Origin: Candidatus Babeliales bacterium
GTDB taxonomy: Bacteria; Babelota; Babeliae; Babelales; Chromulinivoraceae
NCBI GenBank assembly: GCA_041660205.1
Contig: JBAZWT010000008.1
Coordinates: 1 to 61,433 of the forward strand
Length of the DNA stretch: 61,433 nucleotides
Reading direction: 5' to 3'
A model generated the notes under the pieces. The model had not been told where the DNA came from and did not search any database. It saw nothing but the letters and a program-made list of their open reading frames with translations. Below are positions 51,795-60,804 of the stretch, piece by piece. Every line of letters begins with the position of its first letter. Within the stretch, counting starts at the first letter, position 1. The position numbers and the translations under genes were made by a program.

Positions 51795-53630
51795 ATGAAA
51801 TCTAAAATTCTAAAACTGTATCTAATACTCATGAGCACACTGGTTTACGGGGACTGCTGTGTAACAGATTGTCCAGATACTAATTCATGTGACACGCCTT
51901 GTTCGATTTCCAAAAATACATGGTTGCCTCGTTCATTTACATCATATTCTTACCGTGATATTTCTCAGGCTCAGTATACGTACGGGCAGGATTTTGGCGA
52001 TAAAGAGCATCATCTTAACATTTCATTGTTTACTGAATACATGCAGAATTTTGGTGGCAAATGTGGCTCATGTAAAAATTTAGGAGCTATGCCATTTTGG
52101 TCTGGAACAAACCAAATGACCATTGGCAACAATGATGGTAAAGCAGATCTTGATGCATACCAACTTGGTATGGGTAACGTTGTAACTAATGCAGATGGTA
52201 TTGCAGGCGTCATTCAGTTAAACCCAACAGTTCAAAGTGTTGGTACTGACATGATGTTGTATTATGTGCATAGTAAACAGGAACGCGGAATTTATTTTAA
52301 AGTGCATGCTCCGCTTGCTGCAATGATTGTAACGCCAAATCTTAAAGAATTAATGGTTGCGCATTCTGACAACGAAGTTGCTTTTTCACAGGTAACAGCA
52401 GCTGCTGCTGGAAATCCTTCATCAACAATCACCTATGAATTTCCGGCATATTCGTCACCACTTCGTCGCGCAGCAACGGTTTCAGACGTATTCTTTGGAG
52501 GTGCGCCAGGTTCATCTTTAGAGGGAAGTGCATTAAAGCCAATTCATTTACGTCGAGGTCGTATTTCTCCATGTAAACAAACCATAATTCGCTTAGGTGA
52601 TATCACAACAGCTTTTGGTTACAATGCGTACATGAGTGAAAAAGGTTTCTTTGGGTTAGGATTTAAAGCATCACTACCTACTGGTAACGTTCCAACAGGT
52701 CATTATATGCTTGAACCAATTGTTGGTAGAGCTGGTGCATGGGGCCTTGGTGGTGAAATTTCAGGATCATACAGAGTTTGGGAAAATTGTGATCAATCAA
52801 AAAATCTAGAAATTTTTGTGCAGGGTGAAGTGCTTCATTTAATGCAGGGCAGAACGCCAAACTTTAGATCATTTGATTTAAAACAAAACGGACCTGGTTC
52901 TAAATATTTATTAGTTCAAAATTATATGGCTGACTACACCAATAAAGTTATTCCAGAAGCTACCGAAGTTTTCGTGCCTCAATCACTTCATTCAGCAATT
53001 AACATTACAACACTTCCAGTTATTTCAAAAATAGCGGTTGAAGGATCATTTGCTGTCGCTACTGTTTTTAATTGTGACGATTGGAATGTTTCTTTGGGCG
53101 GTGAATTCTGGGGTCGTTCACGAGAAAAATTACAAATTGATATAACTTCAGCAATAGACCAGCGACTACCAAATTTAAATGACTATGCTGTTTTAGGTCG
53201 TCAAGTGAGTGCATACCGTGTGAACGGACAGCCAACTTCTACAGTCTCACCATTTAATCCAATTGAAGTATTTTATGTTGAACCACTTGCAAGAATTAAT
53301 AAATCACAAGATCCTGTGCAACTGGTTGGAACATTAGTTTCTGCTGGTGGGCTTGGTATTGTTACGTCTGGAATAATTCCTGATGGAATTAAAGATGGGC
53401 GTCTTTCAGAAAATCGTATTCCTGCTAATCTATGTGAAGCACTTGATATTGGTGCAGCACAAGCGTCACGCGCATTTACGGGAAAACTTTTTGGACAAGC
53501 TGGATACACATGGACGCAGCATTGTCATATGCCATCACTTGCTGTAATCGGTGGTGTAGAGTTTACAAGCCAAACAAATAACGCAATTCAACTGTGGAGC
53601 GTTGGTCTTCAAGGTTCTTTAAATTTCTAA
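51795..53630 (+). CDS. Large outer-membrane barrel protein, paralogue C
   Basis: 611 residues. Same order of motifs as A and B; the N-terminus differs slightly (DCCVTDCPDTNSCDTPCS). The last 20 residues and the leader are almost those of B, so duplication is recent or maintained by conversion. Variable parts fall around residues 180-235 and 480-530. Followed 24 bases later by a beta-helix-like secreted protein, in the position the collagen gene has after B. Confidence 0.78.
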   Translation: MKSKILKLYLILMSTLVYGDCCVTDCPDTNSCDTPCSISKNTWLPRSFTSYSYRDISQAQYTYGQDFGDKEHHLNISLFTEYMQNFGGKCGSCKNLGAMPFWSGTNQMTIGNNDGKADLDAYQLGMGNVVTNADGIAGVIQLNPTVQSVGTDMMLYYVHSKQERGIYFKVHAPLAAMIVTPNLKELMVAHSDNEVAFSQVTAAAAGNPSSTITYEFPAYSSPLRRAATVSDVFFGGAPGSSLEGSALKPIHLRRGRISPCKQTIIRLGDITTAFGYNAYMSEKGFFGLGFKASLPTGNVPTGHYMLEPIVGRAGAWGLGGEISGSYRVWENCDQSKNLEIFVQGEVLHLMQGRTPNFRSFDLKQNGPGSKYLLVQNYMADYTNKVIPEATEVFVPQSLHSAINITTLPVISKIAVEGSFAVATVFNCDDWNVSLGGEFWGRSREKLQIDITSAIDQRLPNLNDYAVLGRQVSAYRVNGQPTSTVSPFNPIEVFYVEPLARINKSQDPVQLVGTLVSAGGLGIVTSGIIPDGIKDGRLSENRIPANLCEALDIGAAQASRAFTGKLFGQAGYTWTQHCHMPSLAVIGGVEFTSQTNNAIQLWSVGLQGSLNF

Positions 53631-53654
53631 AAATAACGATTAAGGAATTGAGTT

Positions 53655-54788
53655 ATGAATAAAGTAAAAATTTACATAGCAATTTCGATGCTCATTGGTT
53701 GTTTTGCAACGATGAGTGCTCAAGATGAACCATCGGATGCTGTAAAGGCTACGCTGTCAACTATGCGTGCAACGGCAACAATAGACGGTGTGCTACCATC
53801 AGTAGCAATACCTCAAGCTAGTGTAGGTCCTGCTAGCTCTGCTGCAGGAGGAGCTTTATCTCTTGGGGGTGTGGTTATTTCAAATAATGGTACTACCGCT
53901 ACCATAACAAATAATGGAAGTCCTTACTCATCAACAGCTATTTTGATATCTGGAAGTACTGTAACGTTTAATTCGCCTGTTATAGCAACTAGTTTATCAT
54001 TAACTAGTTCAGCAAATATCATTATAAATGGTGATTTGGTTGTTAATGGGTCGGTTTCAGTAGAAGTTGATACAACATTAACGGTGCGAGGAGATGCATT
54101 TTTTAATGGAGTTTCTTTATCTATGAATTATGTTTCGGTACATGGAGGTTTGTTTGTATCTGGAGATGTATTTATTCAAGAATATCAACACTTTATAGAA
54201 ATTTTAGGAACTGTTCAAGCAAGTAATCTTTTAATCCAGCATTGTGGTTCCATATCGAATATAGAGAGCATTTACTTATTTGGTACCATAACGGTTTTGG
54301 ACAGTTTGCTTATAATGGATAATTCATCTATTTATGAAGGTGCTGTTATATTGTACGTGAGTTTATCTGCTATTACATGCTCTCGTATGTTAGTACAAGC
54401 TTGTAAATCTTTTTTTGGTAATGCAATAGTAATCTGGGAAAATAGTAGTATAAATGCATCATTAATAACATTTGATAGCAATTATTCTGGTACCGGTGCG
54501 GCAATTGTAATTAATCCTAGCAATAGTATCACTGCGGACACTGTAGAATTTTTATATAACCAGGGCGGTAGTGTGAATTATGCCATATCAAATAGCGGAA
54601 CAATTAACACAGATATTATTAAACTAGCTCAAGATTGTACGTCTTCAAAGATTGAAGCTTTTGATAATGAAGGCACACTCGTAAGAAAGGCAGGAGTAGG
54701 AGTTCCGTATATTAAATATTTATTTAATGATAGTGGAACTTGCGTCAATGCTGGTTATGCTGCAACGTCTGGTTTTAGTTTTACTTGA
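53655..54788 (+). CDS. Secreted beta-helix-like protein
   Basis: 377 residues. Signal peptide NKVKIYIAISMLIGCFATMSA close to that of collagen-like protein 2. The rest is short regularly spaced strands with Asn, Ser and Val (TINGDLVVNGSVSVEVDTTLTV, ALITFDSNYSGTGAAIVI style), as in right-handed parallel beta-helix or adhesin-type solenoids. No catalytic site recognised. Located directly after barrel C, so I treat it as an alternative fibre. Ends with a terminator at 54806. Confidence 0.7.
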   Translation: MNKVKIYIAISMLIGCFATMSAQDEPSDAVKATLSTMRATATIDGVLPSVAIPQASVGPASSAAGGALSLGGVVISNNGTTATITNNGSPYSSTAILISGSTVTFNSPVIATSLSLTSSANIIINGDLVVNGSVSVEVDTTLTVRGDAFFNGVSLSMNYVSVHGGLFVSGDVFIQEYQHFIEILGTVQASNLLIQHCGSISNIESIYLFGTITVLDSLLIMDNSSIYEGAVILYVSLSAITCSRMLVQACKSFFGNAIVIWENSSINASLITFDSNYSGTGAAIVINPSNSITADTVEFLYNQGGSVNYAISNSGTINTDIIKLAQDCTSSKIEAFDNEGTLVRKAGVGVPYIKYLFNDSGTCVNAGYAATSGFSFT

Positions 54789-54805
54789 TAATTGTTTTGC
54801 TTTAA

Positions 54806-54848
54806 AAAATAAAAAGGTCTTGCTAAATATCGCAAGGCCTTTTTATTT
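54806..54848 (+). terminator. Terminator after beta-helix gene
   Basis: Stem AATAAAAAGGTCTTGC / GCAAGGCCTTTTTATT, then T-rich. Confidence 0.92.
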
Positions 54849-54850
54849 TT

Positions 54851-54866
54851 TATCGAATTCGAGTTC
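54851..54866 (-). repeat. Inverse copy of CGAATTCGATA repeat
   Basis: TATCGAATTCGAGTTC, reverse complement of GAACTCGAATTCGATA, as found at 36464 and 41161. Confidence 0.5.
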
Positions 54867-54951
54867 TATAACCTTCATCTTTTCAATTGACTCATATTTG
54901 AAAAAATGTCATGTTGCTTTCTTCAAAGATCCAATAAAAAAAGGAATTGAT

Positions 54952-57279
54952 TTGAAGCGAATCCGTGCGATATTTTGCTTATTATTTTTGGGCAGTTTAA
55001 GTCAGAATTTTATTTTAGCCGATACTCAAAAACGTTGCTCAACGAAATGCTCAATAAGCAAAAACACATGGTTGACTCGATCATTTGCTTCATATCAAAT
55101 GCATGAAATCATTGCACAGAAAAAAATAATTCAGCAACATCAAGATGCGCAACATCAAGAAGATAATCAAGCTTTGCTCATGTTTGATCATCACGAAAAT
55201 CTTTTAACACCATCAAATAATTCGTTAAGTCAAAATGACAACCAAGCTTTTGTAGAGCTTGAACAGCAAGAAGATCATGTCGATAAAGCTTCTGACTCTG
55301 ACAGTGTTGCACAGCACGAACAAACAATATTAGAAAAAAAACAAGTTAGTGATGACCAAGATTTTGAAATATTTGATTCAGAAAAAGATTATGTTTTAGC
55401 AGCGCCTATGCCATCGAAAAATACCACATCATATTTGGCAGCTTTTACGCAGCGAGTAAAACAAAAAGCTCGTAAAATATATTCTTATCTAAAATCAGAC
55501 AATAAAAAATCTTTGTCTTCTCCCGTTCAAATTTCGCAATCAAAACTTACAGTTGGTCAACACAAACAAGATTATCTTGATATGCAGCAACTTGCAGAGG
55601 AAATGAGAGAAGAGCTTGAAGACAATAAAGAGTACGTTAGAAAGAAACTATTTTACGAAAATAAATGTCGAACTGCATCGAAATATAATTCGGTGAATAT
55701 TTCTTTTCTCATGGAATACATGCAAAACTTTGGTGGCAAATGTGGGCACCATTGTAAAAATTTAGGCTCTATGCCGTTCTGGTCTGGCACGAACATTATG
55801 ACGGTTGGTAGCAATGACGGCAGAGCTGATCTTGACGCATACCAACTTGGTTTGGGTAAAGTAAAAATAGATGAAGATGGAATCGCAGGAGTTATTCAAC
55901 TCAATCCAAAGGTGCAGCATGTTGGTGCTGATATTTATTTGCATTGGGCTGCAAAACAAGATGAGCGAGGTTTATATTTTAAAGTACACATTCCTTTTGG
56001 AGCGGTCATTATTTATCCACAGTTTAAAGAATTGGTGAAAACTATACCTGATGATAATTTAAGCTTTACGCAAATAACGGCTAACCCAGGTTCTACTAAG
56101 ATTAGTTATCAGTTTCCTGAATATCCTACACCATTTTTCCGTCCTTCATCAGTATCAGAAGCATTTTTTGGAGGAAGTCCTTCTCAAAATCATTTGAATG
56201 GAAACCGTCATCATCCGATACGTTTGCGAAAAGGACGCATTGCAGAAACTAAATCATCTGAAGTTCGGTTTGGAGATCTTACTGCGGCATTGGGTTATAA
56301 CGTTGTTGCAAATGAAAAGGGTTTGTTTGGCGTAGCTTTTAAAGTGTCATGCCCAACGGGTAACGTTCCACTCGGTGATTATATGCTTGAATCAATTTTT
56401 GGCAGAGCTGGGCTATGGGGTGTGGGTGCAGATATTTCAGGTTTTTATAATATTTGGAATAATGCTGCTGGAACCAAATCTTTAAATTTTGCAGTGCAAG
56501 GTGAGGTTCTTCATTTAATTCAAGGTAGAACTCCAAACTTTAGAACGTTTGATTTAAAAAAGAATGGACCAGGATCTAAATATTTAATAATTCAAAAATA
56601 TACTGCTGTTTATGATCATAGAACTTCTGGATTTGTAACCATAGAAAATATGGAACCACGCACGATTCAACCAGCGGCTAACATTACGACAGTTCCTGTT
56701 ATCTCCAACATAGGAGTTGAAGGTTCACTAGCTGTGATGCTTGATTACCGTAGCAAGAATTGGAATTTTGACATTGGTACTGAATTTTGGGGCCGAACAG
56801 CAGAGAGGTTAGCAATTGATGTTCCGGCAGCTGTAGCATTTAGACTTACAAACTTTAATAATTATGCCGTTCTTGGTCGGCAGGTAGGTGGTTATTTAAT
56901 TGACGGGCAACCAAATTTACTCCAAACATTTTATTGTGAGCCACTTGCACGAATTGGCAAATCTCAAGATGCAGTTCAATTAATTGGATCACCTGCAACT
57001 GTTACAAAGCCTGCTTACGCCGATCTTCCTGATGGAATTAAAGATGCTCGTATTGCCTCTAATCGAATACCTTCACTGCTTGAAGAAGCTCTTGATATTC
57101 CAGGCGCTCAAGCATCTGCAGTTTTTACGGGTAAAGTTTTTGGCCAAGCCGGATACACGTGGGTTGATCGTTGCTTTATGCCATCACTCAGCGTTGTTGC
57201 TGGTGTTGAATTTACTGATAACACTAATAATATGGTTCAACTTTGGAGCCTTGGTCTTCGAGGATCGTTGCAATTTTAA
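54952..57279 (+). CDS. Large barrel protein paralogue D with N-terminal insert
   Basis: I choose TTG 54952, which follows AAAAAAGGA by six bases and gives a signal peptide (LKRIRAIFCLLFLGSLSQNFILA); any farther start would run through a terminator. 775 residues. After SKNTWLTRSFASYQMHE comes an insert of about 200 residues, rich in Gln, His, Asp and Glu, absent from A-C. The barrel region then resumes with NISFLMEYMQNFGGKCGHHC, KNLGSMPFWSGTN and ends LRGSLQF. More diverged than A-C. It is followed 34 bases later by collagen-like gene 3. Confidence 0.75.
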   Translation: MKRIRAIFCLLFLGSLSQNFILADTQKRCSTKCSISKNTWLTRSFASYQMHEIIAQKKIIQQHQDAQHQEDNQALLMFDHHENLLTPSNNSLSQNDNQAFVELEQQEDHVDKASDSDSVAQHEQTILEKKQVSDDQDFEIFDSEKDYVLAAPMPSKNTTSYLAAFTQRVKQKARKIYSYLKSDNKKSLSSPVQISQSKLTVGQHKQDYLDMQQLAEEMREELEDNKEYVRKKLFYENKCRTASKYNSVNISFLMEYMQNFGGKCGHHCKNLGSMPFWSGTNIMTVGSNDGRADLDAYQLGLGKVKIDEDGIAGVIQLNPKVQHVGADIYLHWAAKQDERGLYFKVHIPFGAVIIYPQFKELVKTIPDDNLSFTQITANPGSTKISYQFPEYPTPFFRPSSVSEAFFGGSPSQNHLNGNRHHPIRLRKGRIAETKSSEVRFGDLTAALGYNVVANEKGLFGVAFKVSCPTGNVPLGDYMLESIFGRAGLWGVGADISGFYNIWNNAAGTKSLNFAVQGEVLHLIQGRTPNFRTFDLKKNGPGSKYLIIQKYTAVYDHRTSGFVTIENMEPRTIQPAANITTVPVISNIGVEGSLAVMLDYRSKNWNFDIGTEFWGRTAERLAIDVPAAVAFRLTNFNNYAVLGRQVGGYLIDGQPNLLQTFYCEPLARIGKSQDAVQLIGSPATVTKPAYADLPDGIKDARIASNRIPSLLEEALDIPGAQASAVFTGKVFGQAGYTWVDRCFMPSLSVVAGVEFTDNTNNMVQLWSLGLRGSLQF

Positions 57280-57313
57280 GTTTTTATAAAAGAGTAATAA
57301 TTTGAAGGTACCT

Positions 57314-60300
57314 ATGAACATTTTAAAACCAACAACAAAATTCTCTCTCTCGTTTTCCTATGGTTTAACCAGCCGTGTCCGCCATAGCCAAAGGCAGCCT
57401 GCCCGCCGAAGCGTTTTGCGAAGGCTGGAAGGATCCAGGTTATTAAATCTTTCCTCAAAAATTATCGTTATATTTTTTATGATGTTTTCTGTATCAATCA
57501 TGAAATCTTCAGATCAAAATGCGAAAAACACAGAAAAAAACTTGAGTGCGTCTGAGTTGCAAATTGTTAAAGAAATTATTGCTCAACATGTTACCACGGC
57601 CCAGCCTTCGCCTTTGGCTATGGCGGACACGGCCAAAGCTTCGACGGACACGTCGGCGGACACGGCCCAGCCTTTGTTAAAAACCTCCCAGCCATTTTTG
57701 GTTAAATGTGAAGAACTTTTTCAGTCACAAGGTTCTATTGAAGAAAAAAACTTGAGCCCATCTGAGTTACAAATTCTTAAACAAATTATTGCTCAATATC
57801 TAAATCATCCACCCAAAAGAAGTCCGCATTTTACTCCGTATGAAGAATTATTTGAGCCACAATATGTAGATGTAGTTTTAGGTTTTGGTTTAACTGGTGC
57901 CACAGGTTCTACTGGTTCCACTGGAAGCACTGGTTCAACAGGATCAACCGGAAGCACTGGGTCAACAGGTTCAACCGGATCTACAGGAGCAACTGGCTCA
58001 ACAGGAAGTACTGGATCTACTGGTAGCACAGGAAGTACCGGGTCCACAGGATCTACGGGAAGTACCGGGTCCACAGGATCTACGGGAAGTACTGGATCAA
58101 CTGGATCAACAGGAAGCACTGGCGCTACCGGATCTACAGGAAGTACAGGTTCCACGGGTTCTACCGGATCTACAGGATTAACAGGTTCGACGGGTTCGAC
58201 TGGTAGCACAGGTTCTACAGGTTCTACAGGAGCAACCGGATCAACTGGAAGTACAGGGTCAACAGGTGACACAGGTTCTACGGGATCTACTGGTAGCACA
58301 GGAAGTACCGGGTCCACAGGATCTACGGGATCTACCGGTTCTACAGGATCTACGGGTGACACAGGTTCTACTGGTTCTACTGGATCAACGGGGGATACTG
58401 GTAGCACGGGCTCTACCGGATCGACTGGTTCTACAGGTGCGACTGGGTCAACTGGTAGCACAGGAAGTACTGGGTCTACCGGATCTACAGGTTCAACAGG
58501 ATCAACGGGTGACACTGGTAGCACGGGCTCTACAGGATCTACTGGTTCTACAGGAGCTACAGGAAGTACCGGATCAACGGGTGATACAGGAAGCACAGGT
58601 TCAACAGGATCTACAGGTTCTACTGGAAGCACTGGGTCAACTGGCTCTACGGGAAGCACAGGCTCTACGGGTGCAACAGGTTCGACAGGATCTACTGGTG
58701 ACACTGGATCTACAGGAAGTACCGGATCTACGGGTTCAACGGGATCCACAGGATCTACTGGATCAACGGGTGATACAGGAAGCACAGGTTCAACGGGAAG
58801 TACCGGTTCAACAGGATCTACAGGTTCTACTGGAAGCACTGGATCAACTGGTTCTACTGGTTCAACTGGTTCTACTGGTTCTACCGGATCAACAGGATCG
58901 ACAGGTTCTACCGGATCTACTGGTTCTACCGGATCGACTGGTTCAACAGGAAGCACAGGTTCTACAGGATCTACAGGTTCTACTGGAAGCACTGGGTCAA
59001 CTGGCTCTACGGGAAGCACAGGCTCTACGGGTGCAACAGGTTCGACAGGATCTACTGGTGACACTGGATCTACAGGAAGTACCGGATCTACGGGTTCAAC
59101 GGGATCCACAGGATCTACTGGATCTACGGGAAGTACTGGATCTACGGGTGATACAGGCTCTACTGGCGCTACCGGATCAACAGGATCTACTGGTGCAACC
59201 GGATCTACCGGCTCTACGGGGGCGACAGGGTCTACGGGATCTACCGGATCAACAGGGGATACGGGTTCCACAGGAAGTACTGGAAGTACTGGGTCAACCG
59301 GATCTACTGGTGACACAGGATCTACGGGAAGTACAGGGTCAACAGGATCAACAGGAAGCACGGGATCTACAGGTTCTACAGGCTCAACAGGAGCTACAGG
59401 AGCAACAGGGTCAACCGGAAGCACAGGTTCTATCGGATCGACAGGTTCTACAGGTTCAACTGGAAGCACTGGTTCAACCGGTGACACGGGATCTACCGGA
59501 TCAACTGGATCTACCGGATCAACTGGATCTACGGGAAGTACAGGTTCTACAGGATCTACGGGCTCTACTGGTTCAACAGGTTCTACAGGATCTACCGGTT
59601 CAACGGGTGACACTGGATCTACGGGTTCTACAGGAAGCACTGGATCAACCGGTGACACGGGATCTACTGGTGCTACAGGGTCAACCGGAAGCACAGGTTC
59701 TATCGGATCGACAGGTTCTACAGGTTCAACTGGAAGCACTGGTTCAACTGGATCTACGGGTGACACAGGTTCTACAGGTTCAACTGGAAGCACTGGTTCA
59801 ACTGGATCTACGGGTGACACAGGTTCTACAGGTTCGACTGGTTCAACGGGATCCACAGGATCAACAGGCTCAACTGGATCTACGGGGGACACAGGAAGTA
59901 CAGGTTCTACTGGTGACACAGGATCTACAGGTTCAACTGGATCTACAGGTTCGACGGGGGATACAGGTTCCACAGGAAGCACGGGTTCTACCGGTTCAAC
60001 AGGAGCTACAGGTTCGACAGGATCGACTGGAGCAACCGGCTCAACAGGTAGCACAGGCTCAACCGGTTCGACGGGTTCTACAGGGGATACAGGGTTAACA
60101 GGAAGCACTGGAGCAACAGGAATGACTGGAGCAGGAGATACTGGTGCGACAGGTTCAACGGGAAGTACCGGTTCAACAGGAGCTACAGGAGTTACTGGTG
60201 CTGGTGAAACAGGTGCAACAGGATCGACTGGAAGCACAGGAAGTACTGGAAGCACGGGATCTACAGGCTCCACCGGATCTACTGGTGCAACAGGAGCAAC

Positions 60301-60706
60301 TGGTGCTACAGGTGCTATCGGAGCCACAGGAGCTACAGGAGCAACAGGTATTATTACTGGAACTCAAGTAAGTTCTAGTGCGGCTGCTACTACAACATCA
60401 GCTACAGATGTTCTTCTTACGGGAATGACAATCACTCCTGTTGCAGGAACTTATTTCGTAGAATTTAGTTCTTGGGGAAGAAATAATAATAATGGAACAA
60501 CTACAACCTATTCTATTTATGTTGGGGGTGTTCAAGTTGTTGCGAGCGTAAGGACTTTTACAACAAGTGCCTCTGCCAATGAAATATTTGCTACCAATGC
60601 TATTGTAACGGTAGATGGTACTCAGGCTATTGAGATTCAGTGGCATGTAAGTGGAGGTACTGGAAATACTAATGATCGAATTATGGATATTCTACAATTG
60701 TCTTAA
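57314..60706 (+). CDS. Collagen-like protein 3 (giant)
   Basis: About 1130 residues. ATG 57314 has AAGG upstream. The N-terminal region carries two translated palindromic elements (57369-57439 and 57600-57673), an export segment (IIVIFFMMFSVSIM) and a duplicated motif (LSASELQIVKEIIAQ, then LSPSELQILKQIIAQ). Then come about 270 uninterrupted-looking Gly-X-Thr triplets (mostly GST) with no proline, and a C-terminal beta head (TSATDVLLTGMTITPVAGTY ... RIMDILQLS) different from those of proteins 1 and 2 and resembling C1q/TNF-like folds. Long internal duplications exist. The start and export signal are less certain because of the insertion at 57369. Confidence 0.85.
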   Translation: MNILKPTTKFSLSFSYGLTSRVRHSQRQPARRSVLRRLEGSRLLNLSSKIIVIFFMMFSVSIMKSSDQNAKNTEKNLSASELQIVKEIIAQHVTTAQPSPLAMADTAKASTDTSADTAQPLLKTSQPFLVKCEELFQSQGSIEEKNLSPSELQILKQIIAQYLNHPPKRSPHFTPYEELFEPQYVDVVLGFGLTGATGSTGSTGSTGSTGSTGSTGSTGSTGSTGATGSTGSTGSTGSTGSTGSTGSTGSTGSTGSTGSTGSTGSTGSTGATGSTGSTGSTGSTGSTGLTGSTGSTGSTGSTGSTGATGSTGSTGSTGDTGSTGSTGSTGSTGSTGSTGSTGSTGSTGDTGSTGSTGSTGDTGSTGSTGSTGSTGATGSTGSTGSTGSTGSTGSTGSTGDTGSTGSTGSTGSTGATGSTGSTGDTGSTGSTGSTGSTGSTGSTGSTGSTGSTGATGSTGSTGDTGSTGSTGSTGSTGSTGSTGSTGDTGSTGSTGSTGSTGSTGSTGSTGSTGSTGSTGSTGSTGSTGSTGSTGSTGSTGSTGSTGSTGSTGSTGSTGSTGSTGSTGSTGSTGATGSTGSTGDTGSTGSTGSTGSTGSTGSTGSTGSTGSTGDTGSTGATGSTGSTGATGSTGSTGATGSTGSTGSTGDTGSTGSTGSTGSTGSTGDTGSTGSTGSTGSTGSTGSTGSTGSTGATGATGSTGSTGSIGSTGSTGSTGSTGSTGDTGSTGSTGSTGSTGSTGSTGSTGSTGSTGSTGSTGSTGSTGDTGSTGSTGSTGSTGDTGSTGATGSTGSTGSIGSTGSTGSTGSTGSTGSTGDTGSTGSTGSTGSTGSTGDTGSTGSTGSTGSTGSTGSTGSTGDTGSTGSTGDTGSTGSTGSTGSTGDTGSTGSTGSTGSTGATGSTGSTGATGSTGSTGSTGSTGSTGDTGLTGSTGATGMTGAGDTGATGSTGSTGSTGATGVTGAGETGATGSTGSTGSTGSTGSTGSTGSTGATGATGATGAIGATGATGATGIITGTQVSSSAAATTTSATDVLLTGMTITPVAGTYFVEFSSWGRNNNNGTTTTYSIYVGGVQVVASVRTFTTSASANEIFATNAIVTVDGTQAIEIQWHVSGGTGNTNDRIMDILQLS
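57369..57439 (+). repeat. Element A inside collagen gene 3, copy 1
   Basis: CCAGCCGTGTCCGCCATAGC, then CAAAGGCAGCCTGCCCGCCG, GCGTTTTGCG and GGATCCAGG. Read as part of the N-terminal leader. Confidence 0.75.
57600..57673 (+). repeat. Element A inside collagen gene 3, copy 2
   Basis: CCCAGCCTTCGCCTTTGGCT, ATGGCGGACACGG and two shorter repeats of CGGACACG. Inverse of the arm in copy 1. Encodes AQPSPLAMADTAKASTDTSA. Confidence 0.75.
58610..59125 (+). repeat. 360-base-spaced duplication in collagen gene 3
   Basis: Bases 58621-58740 and 58981-59100 are identical, and identity extends about 20 bases to each side. A second pair of about 74 bases, 59406 and 59676, is spaced 270 bases. Confidence 0.9.
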
Positions 60707-60804
60707 ATAGTATTTTTAAGTAAGGCTTATAAATTTAAAGAAGAGTGAAAATTTTTTATGACTGGATCCTGGATAAGTTATATTGGACGGCAAAGGGAAT
60801 TTTA

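Noticed and set aside
58266..60098. Long plus-strand frames inside collagen gene 3 in other phases
   Set aside because: Produced by repeat codon composition; no ribosome binding site or domain.
57805..60327. 840-codon antisense open frame rich in Pro-Val (also 47962-49095, 49917-50591, 50658-51155)
   Set aside because: Reverse complements of Gly-X-Thr codons contain no stops and automatically read Pro-Val-X. No start context, signal or independent support; shadows of the collagen genes.
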